NCBI GenBank assembly: GCA_003427395.1
Contig: BFEA01000542.1
Span: 814,662 to 860,400 of the forward strand
Length of the DNA: 45,739 nt
Direction of reading: 5' to 3'
Source of the DNA: Chara braunii
Lineage: Eukaryota; Streptophyta; Charophyceae; Charales; Characeae
Positions 11,552 through 22,855 of this stretch are shown one piece after another. The position numbers and the translations under genes are program-made. Within the stretch, counting starts at the first letter, position 1, and every line of letters begins with the position of its first letter. The notes beneath the pieces were generated by a model. It saw only the letters and a program-made list of their open reading frames with translations, did no database searches and was not told the origin of the DNA.

Positions 11552-13754
11552 TACTTTGTGTCCGACTGGGACTAACTTTTAGCCTGATTCACGATAGCAA
11601 GCTCTTCTCTCATGGACAAAATATAAGCTGTCAAAAGTGACTTCCCTTCCAAAAGAGGAACAAGCTTTACCCAGTGTATATATGAGAATAACAGATTGGA
11701 CCCGGCTTTAAGTAACGCCAGACAAAATCCGCAACAAGCTCATTCAATGGTACTAAGAACTAATGCAAGTCCGCAAGTGACCTGACTACAGATAGCAAAA
11801 GAGGGAGCAGTAATCATCCTTGACTGATGGTTCGAGTAGTTACAGGGTGCAATCTGCACAAAAATCTCTCTTCAAAATGGTAATACGGCAGATTCCGTTC
11901 GTGCTGGGCTCAAGGCGTCACGACAGTGACGTCAGTGGAAAGCACTACCGCGACTTGCTGATTGATTCTCACATGGTAAGTCAGGCAAAGTGAATTGTAA
12001 AGCACTCGTTCAGAGAGATGAGGCCACTTTCTGCAAACCATTCCATTTGTAATGAATTCCGTTGTGTGTTAGGCTTGTCAAATCCGGTCCGGGCCCAAGG
12101 TACCCAACCATCTCAACATCCATAAATGCAGCTCATGTCCACAATTCATATGGTCTTCCTCGACTTTTGGGCGCCGAACCGTTTTGCTGGTTGCTGCAAT
12201 TTCTGATCAATCAGAGCAGCTCTCAACTTTCGTGACTGTTTGCTGACAGACCAGAAGTCCCCTGCGTGGTTTTACTGAGAATCATAGGGTCACATCTTCA
12301 TCACAGGAAACAGAGTGTTCCCAGTGATACGGTTAACAACAATTCTACCACGAAATTCACTGCTTCAGACCTTGGTGTTTCACTCATTCACAGTCGAGTC
12401 TAGTTTTACCCCAACGAGATACTGGTGTTATCAGAAGTGAATACCTTCATTTGGGAGGACCACCAAGAACCGAAGGCACACAACACTGAGAACCACTAAC
12501 ACCTTATTGGCATGAGCTCCGACTACCAGTCAAACTTTCAAGAGATCCCTTTTTAACAAATACCCAGCGCTCAAGGTAATGGTTCTGGGCTATATCCGTG
12601 TCTGTGTCTGACCTTTTAAATCGAGCACAAGGGTTTGGTCGGGCTCGATATCATTTGTTTGGAAGGAAAGGCTCAGGCATTCGCACCCAGATAGAGATAC
12701 TAGCAGCTTCTAACTCCGAGGTCAGGTCCGGGATGAGTTGATTCCGAACTCAGTCCCCACCGACCATGGGTAAACCAATCACTAACTAAAGCCCAGCCTT
12801 AACAAAACCAGGGCACAATTAACGAAAGACACAAAGTGTTTGAAGCCTCGTCAACTATGACAAAAAATCTTTACATTAACTGTGCTTTCGCTCAACCCAG
12901 GCTTGTAGACTCTTAATCACCATCTAGTAAAAACTTTGCGATGAGATAAGAGATCTTTATTAATGTTGTTTTCCTTTTCCCATCTACCCGCCGGGAAGAG
13001 TGCCGCAAAATTCGACCAGGCATAATTTCACTTCAATAAGTTTAAATAAAGTTTTCTCAAAACCTCTGCATGAGTCTATACATTCATGCTTTCTTGAAAT
13101 CATACAATCTCTAACCTAGTAGGCGTATGTGTTCAACTGTTCTTTTGCCCGCTCAGGCAGGTGAGTATGCAACTAGACACAGGGCATGTACAAACTTATG
13201 TGTCAATGCACACGCCTGATCAGAGGAACATACGTAGGCCCGTGTAATTAGAAGATCAGGTGGTTACATGAGTAACGAAAGAACCAGATTCCATTTATCC
13301 TCATTGTCCCTGCTCTCACTGAGTCAAACATGCAATGGATGAAAGCGCCGACACTAATCAACCACTTCAAGAGAGTTCACTATCAGGCATACAAAGCAAA
13401 ACAAAGTGACTCCGACCCTGCCAGCAGTAGAGCGAGTCTTTCAAGAGATTGAGGCACTCAATAGGGGAGCACAATGACACACAACATACCAGTAAAGCCC
13501 AAATTTTTATTAGTTTCCTCGATCCTTTTAGCCAGTTGCTTCCTCATGGTCGTTTTCTACCTAGTGTATCTTAAGTTGTAGCCATAAGTTGGTATTACTT
13601 TCTCGCTCTGATATACCCAGTTCATAGTGGACCTGTCGCTTCTTCACTGCACAGTCTGATCGGTCGGCCTAATCAATCAAACCGATTAACCAGATTAGGA
13701 AAAGAAGACTGAATAGACGCAACGGAATGAAAGATTGAGAGCGACTATCTAGAA
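11552..13754. other. 2.2 kb without ORFs of 60 codons or more
   Basis: Both strands are densely stopped. No tRNA, rRNA, TIR or microsatellite is seen. It lies between the unknown family genes and the right inverted-repeat arm. Confidence 0.6.
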
Positions 13755-14225
13755 GGTTGAGTGAGGACTCTTGAGAGGTGTTGACCACGCTTGCTTATGT
13801 GTACTTTCTGAGATTTTTATGAGTTCCCACTCTTCCCTCATTCATTTTGTCTTCGCCTTGAGTCGGTCAGTCTTGATGTTCTCTTATGGCATTCCTTGAT
13901 GATTGTATTTCATTGCTGATTATATTACAATTCTCAAATTCCTAAATTGACATCTCGATACACACATGGCGTATTTATTTTGATTTTATTATTTGCATTA
14001 TTGCTGTTCCGAATCACAATCAAAAATTCCTTAGACCGGGTTCCGGCGAAGATCGTAATTGAAGGGTCTCGCTCGAAGCCGACTGCACACAACAGGAAGG
14101 GATTTTGCTTTATTTAAATTTTATTTATTTATTTATTGCAAAAACAACTCCAAAATCCTGCGTGACAGCCTGTTGGTTTTTTCGGTCGCCCGAAAGCGGG
14201 CCGAGACTGAAAAAAATGCGATACC
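13755..14225 (-). repeat. Right arm of the large inverted repeat
   Basis: The reverse complement matches 3975-4430. It shares CAATAAATAAATAA near 14140, CCCTTCCT near 14100, GAGCGAGACCC near 14070, GATTCGGA near 14010, TTTGAGAATTGT near 13935 and the ATGAATGAGG block near 13840. The arms are clearly homologous but well diverged, so if this was one transposon it is old. Confidence 0.7.
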
Positions 14226-16384
14226 GGGTTACATAGCGTTTATTCGTTTATAGCACAAAAATGTTTCCAAGTACTACAGGTAGCGGAACAACGATAGATT
14301 CTACTATATTAGTACACATTGCACTACTGAGGACGAACCCTCACTTGAATAGTACATATTGTACTACCAACAGTAGACTCACCCGATTAATACAAAGTGT
14401 ACTATTGACGACGAACCCCACTTTGCTTGTCCATTCAAACACCACTTAGTACTACTCCGGTTCACTTGTCATTTGGCCAAGCAAGGTGTTTGAGGTAAAG
14501 TAAAATAAATAGGATAAAAAAGAAAAAAATTGTGACTTTAGTAGAGTCACAAAAACGAGTTAGAATTGCACTTTGGTCACCTTACCTGGCCAGAAAGTTA
14601 GGTTGTATATATTGAGCAAACTGCAATTCAAACCGTATCTTGATCCATAGTGTAATTGTAACTCATTTTTGCGACTCCCGTGTAGTTTTTCTTAAATAAA
14701 ATCGGTTAATAACAAAAAATAATCTTTCAGGTTACATTAGTTTAATCCCATCAATGCGAAGTATAAGTATCAGCTTAAAGGACACTCTGTTTGTATATAA
14801 TGCAGTGAGTTGTCAGAAGTAGCCTCTGTTAGTATACAACACATTGTACCATCATCCACAACCTTCATTTATATAACATGCAAAGTGTTGCTAGTTGCAA
14901 ACTGATAAAAGTCACTAGGAGTGAAAATACAAACTGAATTTGATAATGAATTTCAATAATTGATTAAACAATGATAATTTGTTATCGAAAATTACCAAGT
15001 GCAAACTTGCTCTAGATTGCGTTTTTTGTTAAACATTTAGAATGATGGTCTTCTTGAATCAGTCACTGTCAATTAAAAACTTAACGAGTAGGTGGGCAAC
15101 TCTTTTGAAGATGCGTTGTTTCTTGCCTATCAATGAGTGCAAGTAAGCCGTGAAAGCTTCTACAATGACCTTGGATATTTTCCCTCCTCAGAGACCCACT
15201 TCCCATACAAGGTGAAACGATGACTTACTATCGTTTTCTGATTAATAGGCTAGTTGTGACGTGATTATTTTCTGATGAACGAACGCGATGGCGTGATTGC
15301 TTCTTGATGAACAAGCACCCTGATTAAGTTTAGCGAGCTCAGTAATAAGCGCTAGACTCTCGATGAAATAACTATGGTGTGATTACTAATCAATCGATGA
15401 CGAATATGCAAATCAGTTTTTCGGATGACGTCAACAATGATCTTTACAAGTGTATTCATCGTAAGAGACAAAATGATAACGAACAACTCTTTCGACAAGT
15501 ATTCCGCTCTGGTGTCGTTTTCTAGCTATAAATGACAATAGTTGATGTCCACAAACATCATAGGTGAAGGAAAAAATGATGATGAATGTTCAAAACTAGC
15601 TACATAACACCTCTTGCACAGGGTCATACGCACAATAGATGACGTCAACTCTAGGAAGCAAGCACGTCTCTCTCGAGTTACTCACAAAGTATGACTTCGA
15701 AGACTTGTGCCTAGTACTATTATCCAGTGCAATTTGCTCTGTCGGACCAAATACCTTTACAAGGGTATTTGGCCATGATTTTACAATCTACACATCGATT
15801 GCGTCGACCACTATGACGAAGTCGGTCTAAACTTAGAAGTGTACGCGTTCTTCCTCGACTATTGAGGCCGGGCAAATCGGTGGGAAAATTTCGAAAGTAT
15901 GCGCGCGTGTTGTTATGACACACGCTGTGATGGTTAGGTTCGGTAGTAATACCCTCTGACCAATAAGGTCGAGGGTTAGGTTAGTGTTGTACCAGGGACA
16001 TCTACAACACACACTGAGACTTGGGCTGGTACATGTCTACTTACCGATACTGGTCCTCTGAAATTACCAATTCGTCGTTTCTAATCGACCTCGAGTACTC
16101 GGCGCGCTTACCTCAGTTTGGTGTGGTAATCGGCCGACATGTTACCTGATTTCTTTCAGCAACTCCTAAGTGTCGCAGACCTCTTTGCCCGTAACTTGAG
16201 TGTTTTCCCCACCTCGACCCTTAGTGTTGCAGCCACATCTAAGTACCGACCCTTTGGGCCTTCCGATCAACTGCGTACCCTTGCAGGTGACACATACACT
16301 CGAGCCGGCAAAGCACTCAGACAGGCACGTGGACCAGCAAAGCGTACACACACACAAAAACTTAAAAATGGGCTCAAGCCACTA
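14226..16384. other. Mostly non-coding; short repeats only
   Basis: 14290-14430 holds three degenerate copies of a GTACA(C/T)ATTG-(C/T)ACTAC motif next to GACGAACCC blocks. 15748-15774 is a small hairpin with 9-bp arms CCAAATACC/GGTATTTGG. No gene is recognised. Confidence 0.45.
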
Positions 16385-16600
16385 GGTGGGCTGAGCCCTA
16401 GCTCAGTAGGTAGAGGGTGTGGACTGTTAATCGATGGATGCAGGGATCGAGTCCAGCCGACCCTTGAGCGAGCTCCTTTTTACAATGAGCTCTCCTTTTG
16501 CATCACCCGTTTTTGCTTTATCGGGACGTGAACCCGTGACCTCGGTATCAGGGTATGGCACAGTTAGGACCGTTGTGACAGTTAGCACAACGGGACTATC
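16385..16600. mobile_element. tRNA-derived SINE-like segment
   Basis: On the plus strand, CCTAGCTCAGTAGGTAGAG matches a pol III A box, and GGATCGAGTCC ~45 bases later matches a B box. GGACTGTTAATC sits where a tRNA-Asn(GUU) anticodon arm would be. A second tRNA-like stretch faces it on the minus strand (GGTTCACGTCC B box near 16535). Neither folds into an intact tRNA, so these look like SINE heads or tRNA pseudogenes. Confidence 0.55.
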
Positions 16601-17485
16601 AGTAGTAGGATTTTTTATTTTTTTTAATTATTTTTAAGATTAGTTGTCTTTTGGGCCCCGTAGTTAGGTACTCATAGTTTCCTCCCTTGAATTTGGCTCC
16701 GAGTTCGGAAAGATTCGGCGAAAGAAAGTAGACTACGGAAAGATCCCAATAGAGTTGAATCCTCGGGGTGCCGGATCCACCGCGGAGAGCCCACGCGAAG
16801 ACAGAGAAAAGGAAGTGAGGGTTGACGGGCACAGACTGTGAAAAGGGATAGGGGCGCCAGGTAGCGTACGCAAACGAACGAGACAGCGCGTGAGAAGGAA
16901 AGGAGAAGAAGCAGAGGAAAAAAAAGAATAGGAAGGAGAAAAGAAGGAGAAAGGGGAGAAAGGAGAAGAGGGAAGGGGGTTGAAGAGACGACTTACCTGT
17001 CGATTGGCCAGCTCGTCGTAAGGCGCGTGTGCAGCTCTGCACGACGTGGTCTTGATGCATCGCACGACGTAGCAGACCAGTGCATGATCACGAGTGACGG
17101 CCAGATAGTGAGCGCAGGTTGGAGCGCTCGAACGAGAAGGTAGGTAAGTCAACAGGAGTACGCAGGCGGATGCAATCACGAATAGGAAAGAAAACAACTA
17201 TCGGACGTAAGATTGAGTGAGAGGGTAAAGGGAAGAGAAAAAGAAGAAAAAAAAAGGAAAAAGAAGAAGGAGAAGACGGAAAGAAAGAGGGAGGAGGAAG
17301 GGAGAGCAATACCTACCTGGCTACACCTGTTACTTACCATATGTGAAGGTGAAGCATTGTAGGAGGTGTCGAACGCTGTTGGCCGGCGACGAAGACAACG
17401 TAAGCAAAGAGAGTTTTCCGTCGATAGGATCAGCAACGCAGAGGCCAAACAGGTAAGTCTCCAAACTAGTGGCTAACCTTGTGGT
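16601..17485. other. Purine-rich low-complexity stretch
   Basis: Two GA/AAG-rich blocks (16880-16990 and 17215-17315) give long Phe/Ser/Leu frames on the minus strand that are compositional artefacts. No gene is supported. Confidence 0.5.
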
Positions 17486-17489
17486 GCTT

Positions 17490-17720
17490 CATTGACAGGA
17501 TGGAGGAAATCGAATGAATCTCCCTCTACATCATGGAAACATACGCCACCTACTCGTGTGTATATGTGTGTGAGTGTGGGATCGCGCCGCTGACCTCATG
17601 ATACTTCGATTGATAGGATGAGCGAAATTGAATGAATCTTTCGCTCGAACATCGAAATATACACTACTACTCTTCGGGCTGTATGTATGTGTGTGTGTGT
17701 GTGTGAGTGCGGGATCGCGC
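17490..17720 (+). repeat. Two diverged satellite-core copies
   Basis: 17498-17578 and 17613-17710 carry the same order of blocks as the 27.6-29.4 kb satellite: GA(T/C)AGGATG(A/G)G, GAATGAATCT, GAAA(C/T)ATAC, then a (GT)n tract. Here the copies are ~115 bp apart and more diverged, so the core is a dispersed family rather than one local array. Confidence 0.7.
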
Positions 17721-18600
17721 GGCTGGCTTAATCTGCATATGTGTTGTATGTTAGTTTAGAGGAACAACATTTTTGAGATGAGGTAGAGGGATCTAGATTA
17801 AGAAGGATCAGTTCCCGACCGCTGAGTTTGTAATGTTGGGTTGTGACCTTCTACTAGTTGAAACTTATTCCATGCTCATTATGATTATAAAAAATATAAA
17901 AGAGTGTTTGTATTCATTTATTACGGGTTGTGCTTCACTTCACGACATTTAGGTGTATCTGGAGGCGATAATAGTCCTAGTGTACCTAAAATGTTGGATC
18001 GGTCCAGATGCTCAACGTTCAGTGTTGAAGTCAAACCATAACTATCATGTAGTGCTTCGTCAAGCAACAACTTACACTAGAGGACACTGGCTAATTGTTG
18101 TACTACACTGCGTCTGCCTGGTATAAAACAGAGGACAATGGGATACCATTCGTGTTGTGCTACACTGCCTGTGTATTGTCGAGTACATGAGAGATAGAGA
18201 AAAAGAGAGGGGGAGGGGCAGAGGGTGAGGAGCTACAAGTAAGTCTTATGTTTTTTCCTAGTTTTTGTTTTTGTTGTTGTGCCACAATTAAGAGAGTATT
18301 CTCGCACACTGTTCACGCTCATCGTGATTACATGTGGATGAAAATATGATTTGTATATATTATTTACGAGGAGACCTTGTATAAGGGAAAAGTAATATAG
18401 ATTGCATACATGCAGATTGGATGCTCTGGCAGGTGAGCCCGTTTGTGATAGGCAACATCAGTAAATTGTAAAAAAAAAAAAAAAAGTAATATTGTATTCG
18501 GATAGAGTAATTTTGTATGTCCAAAATCCGAATAGAAAACATATGTCGTTTGTTTGAGTACAACACATATGTGTCTTTTTTTTAAGTTGTCTCCCATTTG
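17721..18600. other. No gene recognised
   Basis: AT-rich sequence with a purine-rich patch near 18185-18235 and a poly(A) run near 18470-18486. Nothing coding or structural is recognised. Confidence 0.4.
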
Positions 18601-19202
18601 AAAATTACATTTGTACCCCACCTAAAGATGAGAATACCCACTATACCCAGTCTTAGTGCCAATTTGCACCTACACTCGAAAAACACAAGTGGAAATTATT
18701 TGCATTCCGAAGAATGAGGTGAACCCATGTTGGTACTGCAAAATTGCAGTTATGTCCAACAACCGCCATGCACAAATTGTGGATATACTCAGGCAAAATT
18801 ATGGGCATACTCGAGACCGCGGTGGACTGCCCAATTTATGGCTGAAATGTTGCTCATACGGTCAAATACCCATCAGCTAATGCGCGACACCGGTCCAGGC
18901 GGTGGGCATGAGTATAATTTTATGGTCCGCCATCCGCCCACCAGCGGGTGTGGGAACAACCACAACCTTGCCAGCCCGTTTTTGTGCATGAGCAAAAATA
19001 AATAAATAAAATAAAATAAAATAAAAAATTTCGTGGTCCAGCACCAAGGGCCTGCGGGACTGGGTATGGACATAATTTCGCACAAGGGAAAAGCAGGGCG
19101 ACCATGCAAATTTGCACGGGGGCCGGGCATAGATGCAAGTCAGGCGCTGGGACGGGGTATAATGGGTATTCCCATCTTTAACTGGGGTAAAGGTGCAATT
19201 TT
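18601..19202. mobile_element. 602-bp TIR element (non-autonomous DNA transposon)
   Basis: The left end starts AAAATTACATTTGTACCCC and runs to ACTATACCC at 18648. The reverse complement of 19155-19202 starts AAAATTGCACCTTTACCCC. Over 48 aligned bases 40 match, giving ~83% terminal inverted repeats. The interior has no transposase and includes an AAATA/AAAAT run near 19000. No target-site duplication is evident. Size and TIRs fit a MITE of unknown superfamily. Confidence 0.78.
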
Positions 19203-19284
19203 AGCGTCGATTGGGGAAATCGAATACAACGCATAGGCGTTACAGTTCGGGGGAGGACGGCAGGTCATTCAGGGACTTCGATCA

Positions 19285-19366
19285 CCCTGGTTCCATGGAT
19301 TCGAACGCAAGTGCACATCTCAACAGTTTACGGCTGTACCAAGTGGGCTAAGCCCGTTGGTCTTCG
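19285..19366 (-). mobile_element. tRNA-like SINE head
   Basis: On the minus strand, GGGCTTAGCCCACTTGGTAC is an A-box-like region and GCGTTCGAATCC is a good B box ~40 bases downstream. The same head (GGGCTAAGCCCGTTGG on the plus strand) ends the related copies near 34945 and 41308. It is too imperfect for a functional tRNA. Confidence 0.55.
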
Positions 19367-19742
19367 TTTGGGTCTTTTCCTTGCCCGTTCTCGCTTCGAG
19401 CCTCCTTCAGTGATAGTCTCTGCGACAAAAGGCTCTTGTGTCCTCGGTGTTGGTCTCTTCCGCGCCTGTCACGCGGAACTCTCTTGGTGTCGCCGGCCGA
19501 GGCGCGCTGTCGTACAAGCAAAGGCTCACAGACGTACGCCGGAGGGGGCAGAGGACATCGCAAACCAGAGCTTGTTCGTTCTTCATCGACCGTCACAATG
19601 AGTGCGTAACGCTGTCTCCTCTCCTTGATTATGTCCCCTCCCCTGTGCTAGCTATCGTCGTCACCCTCGGCTTGCCATTCCTTCCACGTCCCATGCTTTA
19701 CTGACTCTCTACCATCTGCAGGATGGATGGGGAAAGCAGACT
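19367..19742. other. No gene supported
   Basis: Overlapping frames of 60-90 codons lie on both strands with no recognisable domain. Confidence 0.35.
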
Positions 19743-19940
19743 TCATGCCTGCTCGTCACAGGATCTGTTCTCTACTTTTTCCAAGAGGCGCGAAGTGTTG
19801 ATTTTATCAAAGCATTTTACAATGTCGGCGTCAAGCACATGATTGGCTGTAATGGCGAGGCTGTCCAGAGCTTCCGTGGCATCTTGACAATTACGTCCTT
19901 GCCCAAATCCATGCTTTCTCTTTTTCTCCACCAGTTTGTA
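19743..19940 (-). pseudogene. Group II intron reverse-transcriptase remnant
   Basis: The minus-strand frame contains KHGFGQGRNCQDATEAL followed by NHVLDADIVKCFDKIN and LLEKV. This is the fingers/palm signature of group II intron-encoded proteins (GF-PGR-C-DA...YVLDADI--CFD-I-H). The FD-I aspartate is one of the RT catalytic acidic residues. Only ~55 residues are recognisable and no maturase domain X or endonuclease follows; the frame stops at 19743. It could derive from an organellar or bacterial intron, or from a decayed nuclear maturase gene. Confidence 0.72.
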
Positions 19941-20162
19941 TTTCTTGTCCATGCTCCTGCCTCCCCTTATCTTGTCCTTCCTCTTGTGTGTCCCTTAACT
20001 CTCTCCCCTTCGGCTGCCCTCCATTCTCCCCTTCTTTACCCTTCTTTGGGACTGGGGATGTTCTGGTGGCCTCTATTTCGCTGCTGTTTGCACTTGTCTG
20101 AACTTCCCCCTACTTAATTTCTTTGGACGACTCTTCTCTACCTCGTTGCACTTCGATTACCA

Positions 20163-20600
20163 ATGGCGATGAGGTCTCCTGGTTCTATGGCCTCGAGGAA
20201 GGTTGACAGGTTAGCAGTCTGCCCCGGTAATCGGAGAACGGAAGTGAGGTTGATGGAGGTTGGCTTGCTGGATCTGAGAAGGGCAATAACAGAATCGGCG
20301 CAAGATTTCATCGTAGAAAAAAAAGTGATGGAGCCGTGCACGCTGTGTGAGTTTCGGCGCAAGATTTCATCTGAAGGCTGGGGACAGGAGCGGAAATCAG
20401 AGAAGATGTTCTGCATAACTGGCTGCGGGGTGTGAAGGGTTGTGTTGCTTCGGTGTATGTAGGCGAGGGTGAAGCAGGCGCAAGGTCAGATGTCCGTTTG
20501 CGGTGAAAATCGAGGACAGAACATTTTTCTCTCGAGTTATGTGAGCTTTGCGTTTCTATCGATTCCTGTTCCATCGTTCAGTGTTTGACGAACGTCTAGG
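20163..20600. other. Upstream region of eS30 with a short direct repeat
   Basis: CGGCGCAAGATTTCATC occurs twice about 59 bases apart, near 20295 and 20354. Frames on both strands are short and unrecognised. It may be promoter-distal sequence of the downstream ribosomal-protein gene. Confidence 0.4.
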
Positions 20601-20694
20601 TCGTCGATCACATCTGTGCAGCTTCCTATGCGATTCTCTGCCTCATCACGACTCCAAAACAATCGATGAAAAGATTCGGTTGCGGTATTGTTGG

Positions 20695-20752
20695 AAACCC
20701 TAAATAATCCCGGGCAAGGAGGGAGACTTGCGCCTGAGTGAATAGGGTTTTC
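20695..20752. promoter_or_regulatory. Paired telo-box-like motifs upstream of eS30
   Basis: AAACCCTAAA at 20695 and its inverse-type motif AATAGGGTTTTC near 20741 lie ~300 bp before the first recognised coding exon. Telo-boxes (AAACCCTAA) are common in promoters and 5' regions of plant translation genes, so a promoter role is inferred from context. No TATA box is obvious. Confidence 0.45.
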
Positions 20753-21023
20753 ATCTACAGTGTACTGGAATACCTTCGTTCACTATCTGGAGTCGTGAAG
20801 AATTATCAGAACGTTCGGCTGAAGATAGGTTTCTCTGGAAGCGGCGTGCTCGTTTGCTGAGTTCGATATTTTTTGGAATGATGAGATCATGCATGACATG
20901 TCGTATGTTACTGACTAAATTGGAGGTGGTGGACATGCCTCTCAGTGAGCAGCCAAAAAGATATATTTGAAATATAAATTAGGATTTAATGTCGTTATTG
21001 AATGTATTGCCCTCGTTGTGCAG

Positions 21024-21951
21024 GTAAGGTTCACGGATCGTTGGCACGTGCCGGTAAGGTGCGAGGCCAGACGCCAAAGGTAGCGAAGCAGGCCGATAAG
21101 AAGAAGCGCCCGAAGGGCCGCGCATTCAAGAGACTGCTTTACAACCGTCGATTCGTCAACGTCGGTGAGTTTCTGTCTTCTCCAAGTTGTTTGGAAGGAC
21201 ATCGACTGGTGTGTCCTGTTCGAGCAATCAGCTTTTTTGTGGAATGTGAGAATCGTTATCCACCTCGTCAGTTCGTCTCTGCAACGTCTTATCTGTATCA
21301 CCCTTTCATTGCTTATTCGTTATTCGCAGTGGTATGTGTCTTCTCTGTCGTAATTGTGTGAGTAGAGTGCTAAGGTTTTGCCCGAAGAGGTCTTTATTGC
21401 GTTTGTCATTAGGGTTTCTAGAAATCTAGTGTGCTTTGCTACCTGCCGGTCTTCCCCTGAAAAGAATGCTCCGTCATTGTTGCTGTGTTTAGACTGAAAC
21501 TTGCATCAAATACGGGAATAATGACCGCTCGTTCTATTCGGGGAAGACGTGTCTAGGTATGTCGTCTGGTGGGTTTTAATCGGCGCCTGAGTCGTGGATA
21601 TATCTGCTTTGCTTATGGCTTTGTTTTTTTTTTTCGCTCTTTGATGGCTTGCTTGGGGTAATGAATGTTATATTTTGGCTGCTCGTCTGTTTTTTTTGTT
21701 GTGGAAGTATGTCGTCGGAGGGGATTTTCAATTACTCCTTTTTTACTGTGATAAGCCCATTAGTCTTGGGTACATGTCCCCAGGTACTTTGTTAAGTTGG
21801 TGTGGATTGGATTGGAGATTCATCCATTTGTTCGGTGGTGATGTGTTTGTCGTCGCCCTAATCATTTGAGTTTGGTGTTGTACTTGTTATTTGGCTTTCC
21901 GCAGTTGTGGGATTCGGAAAGAAGAGGGGCCCGAACTCCTCAGAGAAGTAA
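21024..21951 (+). CDS. RPS30: Ribosomal protein eS30 (RPS30/FAU)
   Basis: Small-subunit 40S ribosomal protein eS30. Two coding exons are visible: 21024-21164 encodes [20 protein letters not shown] through RRFVNV, and 21905-21951 completes [15 protein letters not shown] and the TAA at 21949. The 740-bp intron starts GTGAGT and ends GCAG, and the join restores a Val codon. The sequence just before 21024 (TTGTGCAG) looks like a 3' splice site. Plant eS30 starts MGKVHG, so a first exon ending ATGG is expected upstream, but I could not find it. An in-frame ATG at 21002 would instead add six residues. There is no ubiquitin-like fusion in view, as in plants. This is the one clearly conserved gene in the window. 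Confidence 0.95.
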
Positions 21952-22190
21952 ATGGAGTTTGTGCACACGCGGATCTCGTTTCTCCAGCTCGTAGAGGTGA
22001 GGACCCCATTCAATTATAATACATGAAGTTGAACTCTGTCAATGTCGTTCAACGAGGATTTTTGATTCTTAATCCACCCGTATCTTTCGTGGCTCTGTGC
22101 GGAACCTTTTTTGTTTTTCAGATTCCGAATCTACAGGTGACGACTGCATGTCGTCAGCATCTCCCGCTTCCGCCTGGCCCTGCGAGTGAG

Positions 22191-22192
<2 letters not shown>

Positions 22193-22241
<49 letters not shown>

Positions 22242-22511
22242 CAGAGATGGCGGTAGGTTGCTCCGGCGTTGAAGCGGGAGGAAGGGGTGCGAGCGGAAGT
22301 CGTGGAGGTGCACGGGGGGTTGGAAGGCAGAAGCGGGCGGGAGAGAGAGAGAGAGAGAGAGAGCGCCCGCGTTGAGGCGGGAAGAGGCGCGAGCGGAAGC
22401 CGTGGTGGAGGTGCACGGGGGGTTGGAAGGTAGAAGCGGGCCAGGCGGGAAGAGGCGCGAGCGGAAGCCGTGGTGGAGGTGCACGGGGGGTTGGAAGGTA
22501 GAAGCGGGCCG
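22193..22511 (+). repeat. (GA)n tracts and a three-copy ~70-bp minisatellite
   Basis: After a ~45-bp GA tract, three copies of a GC-rich unit follow at 22272-22341, 22378-22445 and 22446-22511. Each contains GCGAGCGGAAG and GGTGCACGGGGGGTTGGAAG. A second GA tract separates copies one and two. The last two copies are nearly identical. Confidence 0.9.
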
Positions 22512-22583
22512 AAGTGGAGCGGGAGTTGCACGTGACTTTGCTCTCTGGCAGTGCCATGTGTCAGAACGTACAAACGGAAGAAT

Positions 22584-22585
<2 letters not shown>

Positions 22586-22638
<53 letters not shown>
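22586..22638. repeat. (GA)n microsatellite
   Basis: A pure GA tract of ~50 bp. Long Glu-Arg or Ser-Leu frames across it are artefacts. Confidence 0.95.
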
Positions 22639-22641
<3 letters not shown>

Positions 22642-22805
22642 CTGTGTTCATTGTTTTTTATTTCTGACACGTGAACGAACACACAAGTTGGAGAGGATTG
22701 CAGGGTTGGTGTGAGTAGAGTCGACCGTGTTTCTTTTCTTGTTTTTTGCCAATTCTGGGTGACGTGATTATTCCCTATCCATCGATCAAATGCATCCTTG
22801 GCAGA

Positions 22806-22855
22806 CTGTCGGGGTTCAACCTCGCGATGTGTAGGTGAAATTTTGACGAAAAAAT
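22806..22855 (+). ncRNA. Degenerate hammerhead-like motif
   Basis: The order CTGTC, GGGG-TTCAA-CCTC, a mutated core (GCGATGT instead of CTGATGA), a stem II-like stretch ending TTTTGAC, then GAAA matches a type III hammerhead layout. Stem I (GGGG/CCTC) is well formed directly next to the core, but the catalytic CUGAUGA box is lost, so this copy should be inactive. It resembles the motif at 31928-31980. Confidence 0.4.

Noticed and set aside
16733-17448. Phe/Ser-rich minus-strand ORFs resembling membrane proteins
   Set aside because: They come from purine-rich low-complexity blocks; hydrophobicity is compositional.
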